From: an uncultured Clostridium sp.
Lineage (GTDB): Bacteria > Bacillota > Clostridia > Clostridiales > Clostridiaceae
Assembly: GCF_934754915.1 (NCBI RefSeq)
Contig: NZ_CAKVKB010000076.1
Location: forward strand, 1-17,974
Length of the DNA: 17,974 bases
Reading direction: 5' to 3'
Shown here: in pieces, positions 1 through 7,155 of the stretch
Position numbering within the stretch: position 1 is the first letter of the stretch
Layout: every line of letters begins with the position of its first letter
The notes under the pieces: generated by a model
Databases searched by the model: none
What the model saw: only the letters and a program-made list of their open reading frames with translations
What the model was told of the DNA's origin: nothing
Program-made: the position numbers and the translations under genes

Positions 1-117
1 CATGAGATTAATTCATGGAAAAATATTAATTTAATCTTAATTTTCCTATAATTTATTATATGATGCACACACCATATACTTTACCATAAATAAAAACATT
101 TTCTTTTAAAATTTATA

Positions 118-145
118 TTGACATTCAATTTGCAAGCATTATAAT
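118..145 (+). promoter_or_regulatory. SigA-type promoter of the tetR-hydrolase operon
   Basis: A perfect -35 hexamer TTGACA (118-123) and a perfect -10 hexamer TATAAT (140-145) are separated by 16 bases. Transcription should begin near 152, about 34 bases before the chosen tetR start at 186. Because the upstream in-frame ATG at 144 lies inside the -10 box, it cannot be the true start codon. This is one of the clearest promoters in the window. Confidence 0.85.
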
Positions 146-166
146 GAAATTGAATTCAAATTCATT
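143..166. promoter_or_regulatory. Palindromic operator, probable TetR binding site
   Basis: A 24-bp palindrome is centred on GAATTC (152-157), and 11 of its 12 base pairs are matched. It overlaps the -10 box and the expected transcription start. TetR-family dimers commonly bind palindromes of this size and repress by blocking the promoter, so the simplest reading is autorepression by the gene that starts 20 bases further on. The site is seen directly; the binding protein is inferred from position. Confidence 0.7.
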
Positions 167-185
167 TTTAGTTAGGAGTACTCTT

Positions 186-860
186 ATGAATAATTTAACA
201 AAAACACAATTAAAAAAAGAATTTAAAAGAAAATCTCTTCTTAAAGCTGCTGCAAAAATATTTTCAGAACAAGGTTATATGAATTCATCAATAAAAAACA
301 TTACAGATACAGCAGGCGTTGCCACTGGAACTTTCTATTCTTATTTTAACAATAAGGAAGAAATCTTAAATGCTATTTATGATGATATCTTTGAAGCAAG
401 TTTAAATGCAGCATCAAATGCTGCTATAAATGAAAAAGATGATATTGTAAAAAAATTTGTATGTGCTGTTGCTTCTGCTATGTGTACCTATATTGAGAAT
501 AAAGATATTTCCAAAATGGTATTGTTAAAAACAATAGGAATAAGTGACATCACTGAAAATAAGCGTCAAAAAATAATAGATAAAACTAGTGAATATATAG
601 AAACTGTTCTTAAACATCTTGTTTATAAACATTCTATAAAAATAGAATATATTCATATGACTTCAATTCTAATAACCAACAATATATTAGGAATTATAAA
701 ATACTGGCTTGATGATAAAATTGACATAGATGTTAACGAAATGATTCTTACAATTTGCAGATATAATTTAAATGCCTTAAAGATTGAGTTTGATGAAAAG
801 AAAATTAATACATACATATCTTATGTAATTTCATTGCATTTTGACTGTATAAACGATTAA
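186..860 (+). CDS. TetR/AcrR family transcriptional repressor
   Basis: A 224-residue protein. The N-terminal 60 residues form a TetR DNA-binding domain, with the helix-turn-helix at about residues 34-54 (core ITDTAGVATGTFYSYF, then the typical NKEEIL). The remaining 160 residues are helical and should form the ligand pocket and dimer interface; no ligand can be read from them. The start at 186 is preferred over the in-frame ATG at 144 because TAGGAG (173-178) sits 7 bases upstream and because 144 lies inside the -10 box. The palindrome over the promoter suggests it represses itself and the hydrolase gene 39 bases downstream, which has its own Shine-Dalgarno site. The effector might be an acyl compound related to the hydrolase substrate, but this is inference. 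Confidence 0.9.
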   Translation: MNNLTKTQLKKEFKRKSLLKAAAKIFSEQGYMNSSIKNITDTAGVATGTFYSYFNNKEEILNAIYDDIFEASLNAASNAAINEKDDIVKKFVCAVASAMCTYIENKDISKMVLLKTIGISDITENKRQKIIDKTSEYIETVLKHLVYKHSIKIEYIHMTSILITNNILGIIKYWLDDKIDIDVNEMILTICRYNLNALKIEFDEKKINTYISYVISLHFDCIND

Positions 861-899
861 TTTTCACCTAAATTTTATTCTTATTCAGGAGATGATAAT

Positions 900-1670
900 A
901 TGGAAACATACAGAACCAAAGATATCTATGGAAACTTCTATGCTAACGGTAATAAGCCATTAGTTGTATTAATAAATGGAAGTCGCCCTGGAATTCCCGA
1001 AACAATAAATACAGCATTTTTAAATTACTTAAAAGATAGATATAATGTTTTATTACTCGCCTATTTTGGAGTAGGACAGCTTCCTAAAACATTAGAAAGA
1101 GTTCCTATTGAATATTTTATAAATTCTATTGAATATTTCAAAAAAAAGATTGGTATCTCAAATGAAAAAATTATAATAATCGGTAATTCAAAAGGAGCTG
1201 AAGCTGCCTTATTACTTGCTAAATACTACAATTCAGCTATTACAATAGGCTGTGTACCAAGCTGCTATGTATTTCAAGGTCTTTCAGATATACCTTCAGG
1301 AATATCTGAAATGATATCAAATCCTAAATCTTCATGGACTTATAAAGGGCTAGAAGTCCCATATATACGTTTTTCCATGGATAATGAAAGTCTGAAGGAT
1401 GCTGCAGACAATTTCTTTTGTACATGTTATGAAAAATCCATTAAAAAGTATTTTAATAAAGATGCAATAATAGATGTTAAAAATTATACAGGAAAAATTC
1501 TTTTGCTCTCTTCTAAACACGATCCATATTGGCCAAGTAAAGAAATGAGTCAATTTTTATCATGCCATAACAAAAACATCCAGCATATATGTCTTGATTT
1601 AAAAGGACATTATTATTTGCAATATGATGAATCTACAAACATAATAATAGATTATTTAAATAATAACTAA
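900..1670 (+). CDS. Alpha/beta hydrolase, acyl-CoA thioesterase/BAAT C-terminal-like
   Basis: A 256-residue alpha/beta-hydrolase without signal peptide, so cytoplasmic. The nucleophile elbow is GNSKG with Ser97, followed by AEAALLLA, a pattern characteristic of the C-terminal domain of acyl-CoA thioesterases and bile-acid-CoA:amino-acid N-acyltransferase (BAAT). Asp208 in HDPYWPS and His237 in KGHYY complete the probable triad. The oxyanion-side segment is LINGSRPG (24-31). Eukaryotic BAAT uses Cys where this protein has Ser, which favours hydrolysis over amino-acid conjugation; the substrate is unknown. It lacks the N-terminal domain of the long thioesterases. AGGAG (887-891) lies 8 bases before the ATG. 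It forms an operon with the TetR gene, so it is probably induced by its substrate or a related molecule. A general esterase or dienelactone hydrolase-like role is the alternative. Confidence 0.8.
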   Translation: METYRTKDIYGNFYANGNKPLVVLINGSRPGIPETINTAFLNYLKDRYNVLLLAYFGVGQLPKTLERVPIEYFINSIEYFKKKIGISNEKIIIIGNSKGAEAALLLAKYYNSAITIGCVPSCYVFQGLSDIPSGISEMISNPKSSWTYKGLEVPYIRFSMDNESLKDAADNFFCTCYEKSIKKYFNKDAIIDVKNYTGKILLLSSKHDPYWPSKEMSQFLSCHNKNIQHICLDLKGHYYLQYDESTNIIIDYLNNN

Positions 1671-1682
1671 ACACATTATTCA

Positions 1683-1732
1683 ATAAATAAAGCAGTTGAA
1701 TTAAAATTTACTAATTCAACTGCTTTATTTAT
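1683..1732 (+). terminator. Terminator of the tetR-hydrolase operon
   Basis: A perfect 21-bp stem (1683-1703 with 1712-1732) closes an 8-base loop, beginning 13 bases after the hydrolase stop. The 3' arm is T-rich (TGCTTTATTTAT). The 5' arm is A-rich, so it could also stop leftward transcripts from the element downstream. Confidence 0.85.
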
Positions 1733-1745
1733 ATAAAAACGAAAA

Positions 1746-1805
1746 GGAACTGTACACAAAGAATAATTGTATATATCTACAACAATCCCTTATTGTAACA
1801 GTTCC
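1746..1805. repeat. Imperfect long inverted repeat (hairpin)
   Basis: GGAACTGT (1746-1753) is matched by ACAGTTCC (1798-1805). Further inside, ACAA and ATTGT blocks also pair, giving arms of about 25 bases with bulges. Read leftward, the hairpin is followed by TTTT (complement of 1742-1745), so it could act as a terminator for a minus-strand transcript from the neighbouring frame. It could equally be the end of a small mobile or dispersed element. Confidence 0.5.
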
Positions 1806-1822
1806 CTCTTAGAAACTGATTT

Positions 1823-1990
1823 TTAAGTTGTCCGCCAACATATGCATGCCCTTATGTCATACTTTGCTTCCAGGTTTTTTCGTTGCCTGTCACCAACAGC
1901 ATATCCTATTACAAATATGCTTCTCTGCCGGATTTTAAGTGTCAGTTCACTAAGATAAATCTCTTCCTTTATCTTGATTACATTATACAC
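1823..1990 (-). pseudogene. Possible 55-codon remnant or small protein in a less AT-rich island
   Basis: On the minus strand a frame stays open for 55 codons from a GTG at 1990 to TAA at 1823; upstream it stays open nine more codons. No family is recognised. Its middle reads RSIFVIGYAVGDRQRKNLEA. There is no clear Shine-Dalgarno site and no ATG. The stretch is visibly richer in G and C than the intergenic DNA on either side, which suggests either former coding sequence, a structured RNA or a transferred fragment. The hairpin at 1746-1805 follows immediately downstream on the same strand. Another frame across the same DNA also reads as protein-like for 30 or so codons after a stop, which would fit a frame-shifted remnant. 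Treat as uncertain. Confidence 0.3.
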
Positions 1991-2190
1991 TCTTCTGAAA
2001 ATGTTTGCAATATTATTTTCTTAATTTTCTGAAAATAACATTTTAATGTATTATAATTTATATTTTTCAAAATTTTTATATAATTTATTGGTTTATCTCA
2101 TTAAAATTGATAATATTATTATATATGTTTCAATTAGCATATATAGTTTTATTGGAACACATATATAAGATATTGTATAGAGGTAATTTT

Positions 2191-4008
2191 ATGATAGATA
2201 ATAATAAATTAGACGAAATACTTCAAGGGCGTTCCCTTGATGCATATAACACATTTGGTGCTCATTTTTCTTATGAATATAATCAAAACGGAGTTCGTTT
2301 CACTGTATATGCTCCTAATGCCTGTAATGTTTCTCTTGTTGGAACCTTTAATAACTGGTCTGGATACAATATGGAACGTCATCCATCTGGTGTGTGGAGT
2401 ATATTTGTAAAAGATGTTGAAGAAATGTCACTATATAAATACCGCATATTTACAACTGAAAATGAAGTTTTTGATAAATCAGACCCATTTGCATTCTTTA
2501 GTCAAAAAAGACCTGATACTGCTTCTATCGTCTATAATATAAATGATTTTTATTGGACTGATGAAGGATGGATGAATTCAAGAACTAAAAATTTCAATTC
2601 TCCACTCAATATATATGAAGTACATCTCTCTTCTTGGAAAATGAAAAGTGGAAATGATTTTTTTAATTATAATGAATTTGCAGATATGATTATTCCCTAT
2701 GTAAAAGAAATGGGATATTCGCATATTGAACTCCTTCCATTAAATGAATATCCATTTGATGGATCATGGGGATATCAGTCAAGTGGATATTTTAGTGCTA
2801 CAAGCAGATATGGAAATCCAAAAGATTTAATGAATTTTATAAACAGATGCCATAATGAAAATATAGGAGTAATAATGGATGTTGTTCCTGCTCATTTTGT
2901 AAAAGATTCATTTTCTCTAGGTAAATATGATGGATCCTATGTTTATGAAAGCGATTATGAAGATAAAAGATATAGTGAATGGGATACAAATCTTTTTGAT
3001 TTTACAAAACCTTATGTTATAAGCTTTGTAAGATCAGCTCTTGACTTCTGGCTTTCCTATTACCATATTGACGGCCTCAGATATGATGCTGTTTCAATCA
3101 TGATTTATGAAAATGGCGATATAAATAAAGGAATAAACGAAGCTGGATTATGGTTTTTAAGGAATTCTAATTTTATGCTTCAAAACAGACATCCTAATGT
3201 TATGCTTATAGCTGAAGATTCTTCAGTATTTCCAAAAGTGACTGCTCCTGTAGTATATGGTGGTGTTGGTTTTGATTATAAATGGAACTTTGGATGGATG
3301 CATGATACTCTTGAATATTTTCAAATGAATCCTGATGTTAGACAGTTCAACAGACATAAAATGACTTTTTCTTTTGATTATTTTTACAATGAAGTCTTTC
3401 TTCTTCCTATATCACATGATGAAGTTTCACATTTTAAAAGTTCTGTAATAAAAATGATGTATGGAGATTATGATGAAAAATTCAGTAATTTAAGATGTTT
3501 ATATCTATTTATGATGACTCATCCTGGAAAGAAACTCAATTTTATGGGGAATGAAATAGGTCAATTTGAAGAATGGCGTCATGACAAGGAGTTAGACTGG
3601 GATATTTTAGATTATCCTAAACATGTTAAGTTTAAAAATTTCTTTGAAACTCTTCAAAAAATATATCTTTCAGAAAGCAGTCTTTATAAAAACGAATATA
3701 ACAGAAACAGTTTTAATTGGATAGATATAAGTATCAATTCCGATTGCAATTGTATATTTGCATATAAAAGAAATGATCTAGAAGGAAATTCATTATACAT
3801 AATATTAAACTTGAGTAATAAAAAATATTCTGATTTTCTTATTGAAGTTGATCATTCTGGATGGTATCTTGAACTTATAAATACTGAATCCGAGATATTT
3901 GGTGGTGAAAATAAAATTTCAAAGAAAAAACGCACTAAGATTATTAATAGTAAACACTACATTTCAGTGTCATTAAATAAATTTAATGGTTTAATTTTAA
4001 AAAAGTAG
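2191..4008 (+). CDS. glgB: 1,4-alpha-glucan branching enzyme (GH13)
   Basis: A 605-residue cytoplasmic glycogen branching enzyme: it cuts an alpha-1,4 glucan and re-attaches the piece by an alpha-1,6 bond. A CBM48 domain lies at about residues 34-115 (GTFNNWSGY at 51-59), followed by the GH13 barrel. Signature segments are VIMDVVPAHF (227-236), GLRYDAV with the nucleophile Asp299, LIAEDSS with acid/base Glu342, and ISHDE with Asp410. The family-typical WRHDKELDW stands at 462-470. A C-terminal beta domain ends the chain. It is slightly shorter than many GlgB proteins because the extra N-terminal module is missing. The start at 2191 has AGAGGT (2179-2184) 6 bases upstream; the 28 extra in-frame codons before it are unlikely to be translated. 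No glgA, glgC, glgD or glgP is nearby, so it is an orphan. A TATAAT-like sequence at 2052-2057 may be its -10 box. Confidence 0.95.
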   Translation: MIDNNKLDEILQGRSLDAYNTFGAHFSYEYNQNGVRFTVYAPNACNVSLVGTFNNWSGYNMERHPSGVWSIFVKDVEEMSLYKYRIFTTENEVFDKSDPFAFFSQKRPDTASIVYNINDFYWTDEGWMNSRTKNFNSPLNIYEVHLSSWKMKSGNDFFNYNEFADMIIPYVKEMGYSHIELLPLNEYPFDGSWGYQSSGYFSATSRYGNPKDLMNFINRCHNENIGVIMDVVPAHFVKDSFSLGKYDGSYVYESDYEDKRYSEWDTNLFDFTKPYVISFVRSALDFWLSYYHIDGLRYDAVSIMIYENGDINKGINEAGLWFLRNSNFMLQNRHPNVMLIAEDSSVFPKVTAPVVYGGVGFDYKWNFGWMHDTLEYFQMNPDVRQFNRHKMTFSFDYFYNEVFLLPISHDEVSHFKSSVIKMMYGDYDEKFSNLRCLYLFMMTHPGKKLNFMGNEIGQFEEWRHDKELDWDILDYPKHVKFKNFFETLQKIYLSESSLYKNEYNRNSFNWIDISINSDCNCIFAYKRNDLEGNSLYIILNLSNKKYSDFLIEVDHSGWYLELINTESEIFGGENKISKKKRTKIINSKHYISVSLNKFNGLILKK

Positions 4009-4053
4009 ATATACATTTAATTTCTTGTTTTAGATAAAAAAATCTTAATAATA

Positions 4054-4094
4054 AAAATAATGAAATCTATATACATATTAGATTTCATTATTTT
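4054..4094. terminator. Bidirectional terminator between glgB and fliB
   Basis: A perfect 16-bp stem (4054-4069 with 4079-4094) and 9-base loop end in a T run (4091-4096) on the plus strand. On the minus strand the sequence after the stem is also T-rich. It lies between the two convergent genes (glgB and the FliB-like gene) and no other hairpin of that quality was seen there. Confidence 0.8.
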
Positions 4095-4267
4095 TTGTTA
4101 AATGATATATTATATATATGTAAGTCAGGTATTTTCACTGAAATTTTATCTATTAACACTTGTAATTATATCACAATATTATTTTAACAGTTATAAATTT
4201 TCAAAAATTATTTTAAATTTATATTTCTACTTCTTTTTTCATTCTTAACAAATAATTTTTCTCTAAA

Positions 4268-5488
4268 TCACATTATCATTTTTGCAAAATCAAAATTATC
4301 AAATTCATTTTCAATAATATAATCAAGTATCTCTTCAATATAATTCTTATCATGTTCTACAGCTTTAGAAAATATATGAATAAATCTTATTATTTCATCT
4401 CTAGATTCATATCCTCTATATGAATATCTTCCAACAAGATAAAATCTCATTAATGAATATCTTATAAGAAGCATCATATATCCTTCAAATATAGAATCAC
4501 TCTCTGAATATGGGAAAAGATTATTATATATAAAATTAACTATGTAGTTTTCAAAAATATACTCATTTGTATCAATATAATCTCTACTGTAATCTGCAAA
4601 TAAATCTATATATTTATCGCTTTCTTCTTCAAGCTGCTCTTTGCTTTTTATATTAAATCCCTTTAACACTTCTTCTGTACATTTTCTAAACAGTTCACTG
4701 TCTGTTTCTTCATATATATTCAATGATTTTACTATATTTTCAAAAAAAGAAATCTGCATCATATAATTTAAATCATCTCTTTTATAGCATTCTGCACTTT
4801 TTTCTACACTATAATTTTCAATGAAATTTTTTGCATATTCATAACTATTATAAGACTTTTCTTCAAGATTAAATAGAAATTCTCCTAAAACATAAAGTCT
4901 TTTGCTTAAACTTAAATTCCTATTTTGAATTATTTCCACACAAAAATCCCTTATTTCTCTGAAATTTTTAGCTGGATAATCTTCAAAATCCTCATCTTTT
5001 GAATTTATTTCACCTGCAATTATATATTTTTTCAGAGTTAAATCTTCTTTTTTTAATTTAATTCCTTCTTCTTTGTTTAAGATAATTTCTGCTGCTTCAG
5101 GGCATGCCAAATCCAGTGAAATTTCAAATTCTTCATCTACTTTATTCAATACTCTTGGAAAATGACTACATGTATTAGAAAGGTATTCTTCTCCAATTTC
5201 TGAATGTATTCTGCAGTAATTACATTGGTTTAAAAAAGGACATCTCTTTTCTTCATTAAGATTTATCCTTCCATAATCCACATCTTCATTAACACACTCA
5301 CTATTTATGTACATATTGTCTTTAAAAAGATTCTCAAATTCAAGTTCTTTTAATTCTTTATAGTCAATATATGTATTTTTATCAATATCTATATCCCATC
5401 CAATGCAGCAACTGTCCTCACACCTTCCGCCTATACATTTAAACTCCCCATAATAATCTGGCAACGTAACTTTAAGTTTTTCACACAT
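4268..5488 (-). CDS. fliB: FliB-family lysine-N-methylase, Cys-rich
   Basis: A 406-residue protein of the flagellin lysine-N-methylase (FliB) family, which transfers methyl groups to surface lysines of flagellin in enterobacteria. The diagnostic N-terminal cysteine pattern is complete: Cys18, Cys23 and the CysCys pair 27-28 followed by GWDIDI, then CPFL with Cys83, Cys89, Cys92 and Cys107 in the SNTCSHFPR block. Such spacing suggests a bound metal or iron-sulfur centre. The rest (about 130-406) is helical and acidic and is not recognisable by eye. The ATG at 5488 is preferred because AGGAGA (complement of 5498-5503) lies 9 bases before it; a GTG at 5512 would add eight residues not usual in the family. 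No flagellar genes are in the window, so the substrate need not be flagellin. Confidence 0.85.
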   Translation of the reverse strand: MCEKLKVTLPDYYGEFKCIGGRCEDSCCIGWDIDIDKNTYIDYKELKELEFENLFKDNMYINSECVNEDVDYGRINLNEEKRCPFLNQCNYCRIHSEIGEEYLSNTCSHFPRVLNKVDEEFEISLDLACPEAAEIILNKEEGIKLKKEDLTLKKYIIAGEINSKDEDFEDYPAKNFREIRDFCVEIIQNRNLSLSKRLYVLGEFLFNLEEKSYNSYEYAKNFIENYSVEKSAECYKRDDLNYMMQISFFENIVKSLNIYEETDSELFRKCTEEVLKGFNIKSKEQLEEESDKYIDLFADYSRDYIDTNEYIFENYIVNFIYNNLFPYSESDSIFEGYMMLLIRYSLMRFYLVGRYSYRGYESRDEIIRFIHIFSKAVEHDKNYIEEILDYIIENEFDNFDFAKMIM

Positions 5489-5553
5489 ATCTCTGATTCT
5501 CCTGCTCAACACACATTACTTATATGAATTTTTATAATAACACTTAATAAATT

Positions 5554-5582
5554 ATTATACAAATATTCTATGTACAATTTAA
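5554..5582 (-). promoter_or_regulatory. Possible promoter of the FliB-like gene
   Basis: On the minus strand TTAAAT (complement of 5577-5582) and a perfect TATAAT (complement of 5554-5559) are 17 bases apart. This would start RNA about 59 bases before the ATG at 5488. The -35 box is a weak match, so the call depends mostly on the -10 box and spacing. If real, the gene is transcribed separately from mnmM. Confidence 0.4.
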
Positions 5583-5628
5583 ATTTTCTAATGCTTATAT
5601 CAATTTTTCAGCTCTCCTATCTCTTTAT

Positions 5629-6177
5629 TTACTTAAGATTTTTTTCTATAATAAGCAGAAGAGGTGCTTCTTTACTTCTATTTAAGAATTCATGACACAT
5701 AACCCCATATGTATTTTTCGGTAATTCTTTAACATATTCTATTATCTTTTCTTCTTCTATCTTTCCTTCATCATGTCCCCTGTAAACGCATATAGCTGCA
5801 ATTCCACCACATTTTAATAAAGCTAGTCCCTTTTTTATACTTGCTAATGAACTTTCATGCTTAGTTGTTATTTTCTTATCTCCTCCTGGAAGAAATCCTA
5901 GATTATACATAATGCAGTCAATTTTCTCAGTTACATATTCATCAATTTTTTCATGCGAATCATTTATTACAATCACATTTTCTTTATTCTTCTCTTTATA
6001 ATTTTCACATGCACATTGTTGGATATCAAATGCATACACTTTTTTAAAATTCTCACATAAAAAATCTGTATCATATCCATTTCCTAATGTTCCATCAACT
6101 GCAATTCCTCTATTTTCTAAAAAGCTTTCTATAATATGATGAGCTATTTTACTTATATCTCCTACATATTTAAACAT
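5629..6177 (-). CDS. mnmM: tRNA (mnm5s2U34) methyltransferase MnmM (YtqB family)
   Basis: A 182-residue class I SAM-dependent methyltransferase of the Pfam rRNA_methylase (YtqB) family. Bacillus subtilis YtqB has been renamed MnmM: it methylates nm5s2U to mnm5s2U at tRNA position 34, the last step of that wobble modification in many Gram-positives. Motif I is VDGTLGNGYDTDFL (27-40), the family form of the SAM-binding loop; an acidic strand end follows in YAFDI (48-52). The signature NLGFLPGGDK is at 92-101. Length and order match the family. The ATG at 6177 is preferred, with GGTGAT as a modest ribosome site; a TTG at 6189 in the same frame is less likely. The gene lies 32 bases downstream of the YczE-like gene and probably shares its transcript. 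Confidence 0.85.
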   Translation of the reverse strand: MFKYVGDISKIAHHIIESFLENRGIAVDGTLGNGYDTDFLCENFKKVYAFDIQQCACENYKEKNKENVIVINDSHEKIDEYVTEKIDCIMYNLGFLPGGDKKITTKHESSLASIKKGLALLKCGGIAAICVYRGHDEGKIEEEKIIEYVKELPKNTYGVMCHEFLNRSKEAPLLLIIEKNLK

Positions 6178-6209
6178 TAATATCACCAACCATATTTATA
6201 AAATATTTT

Positions 6210-6860
6210 TTATTCTGCAATCCATCTATTGATAACAGGTTTTAACATTCTATTAAAAAACCTTATTATAAACCCTGAAATCACTGCTGCAATTACAGTA
6301 CCTTCTCTTACTCCTGTAACTTTACCAAAAAATACAAACCCTAATATAATTGAAATTATTACAAGAGACACATCAAAAGCAACTTTCATTATTCCAAATT
6401 CCTGTCCAGTTCTTATTGTTATAGCTTTTACAAATCCTTCTCCTGAATTTAAAACAACTTCTGCAAGGACAGTAAAACTCACCCCTAAAGCAAGTGTAAA
6501 ACATCCAAGAATTAATACAAATACACTGCCTATATATGTTTTAGGATCAACAAAATAAAGCATTTCCTTGCATAAATCTACGAAAAATCCAAAAAGGACT
6601 GATATTGGTATTTGCATAAGCTGATATTTTTCAAATCTTTTTCCTAAAATAAATATCTGTCCAGCTATAAGAATCATATTCCATATAAAAGTAAATGTTC
6701 CGAGAGATACAGATGTTATTTTCAGACTTATCACATATGGTATAGATGATATTGGTGATGTTCCAAGTTTAGCTTTTACCATAAGTGAAATTCCCATAGA
6801 CATCGCAAATAATCCTAATAAAAATATTATATAACGTTTAATAATTTCCTTCTTTGACAT
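6210..6860 (-). CDS. YczE/YitT-like integral membrane protein (DUF6198 type)
   Basis: A 216-residue membrane protein resembling Bacillus YczE and YyaS. Five to six transmembrane segments are visible at about 11-28, 53-72, 82-97, 109-133, 159-179 and 187-202. Family hallmarks are MGISLMVKAKLGTSPISSI near the first helix and the matching glycine-rich stretch LGVSFTVLAEV (125-135) in the second half, suggesting an internal duplication. The biochemical role of this family is not established; transport or export of a small molecule is a guess. GAGGTGG lies just upstream of the ATG. It is the first gene of a probable two-gene unit with mnmM, which does not explain its role. Confidence 0.75.
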   Translation of the reverse strand: MSKKEIIKRYIIFLLGLFAMSMGISLMVKAKLGTSPISSIPYVISLKITSVSLGTFTFIWNMILIAGQIFILGKRFEKYQLMQIPISVLFGFFVDLCKEMLYFVDPKTYIGSVFVLILGCFTLALGVSFTVLAEVVLNSGEGFVKAITIRTGQEFGIMKVAFDVSLVIISIILGFVFFGKVTGVREGTVIAAVISGFIIRFFNRMLKPVINRWIAE

Positions 6861-6966
6861 TTTGCCACCTCATCTTTAAGTAATTTTCTCAACAATTATC
6901 TATTTCGCAATTAAAATATGCATTAAATAAAGAATGAAATCCTTTCAAGATTTCTTAAATATTTTT

Positions 6967-6995
6967 CATATACTAGATAAATTTTATTCTTTCAA
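6967..6995 (-). promoter_or_regulatory. Possible promoter for the yczE-like/mnmM unit
   Basis: On the minus strand TTGAAA (complement of 6990-6995) and TATATG (complement of 6967-6972) are separated by 17 bases. The leader it would give is about 100 bases long and contains a small hairpin (GAAATC/GATTTC, 6936-6954). Neither element is perfect. Confidence 0.35.
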
Positions 6996-7069
6996 CATAT
7001 ATTAGTATATACCATATATATTTTACATATCAATTATATTTTAAATTAGAAAATCTATCATAAAAAACA

Positions 7070-7132
7070 ATATATGTTCTAATTAAAAAGCAGAACTATT
7101 ACTAAAGATGCTTTTTCAATTAAAACATATAT
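7070..7132 (-). terminator. Terminator of the SIR2-TPR gene
   Basis: Arms 7070-7092 and 7109-7132 pair over about 22 positions with one mismatch and one bulge around a 16-base loop. On the minus strand the stem begins 23 bases after the SIR2 gene stop and is followed by GTTTTTTAT, a good U tract. This marks the SIR2-TPR gene as its own transcription unit. Confidence 0.8.
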
Positions 7133-7155
7133 TTCTCTATAATTAATGATGAATT

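Noticed and set aside
144..185. Longer N-terminus for the TetR protein from ATG 144
   Set aside because: The ATG lies inside the -10 box of a perfect promoter and has no ribosome site; ATG 186 has TAGGAG at 7 bases.
6229..6558. 109-codon plus-strand frame
   Set aside because: Antisense to the YczE-like membrane gene, with no recognisable motif.
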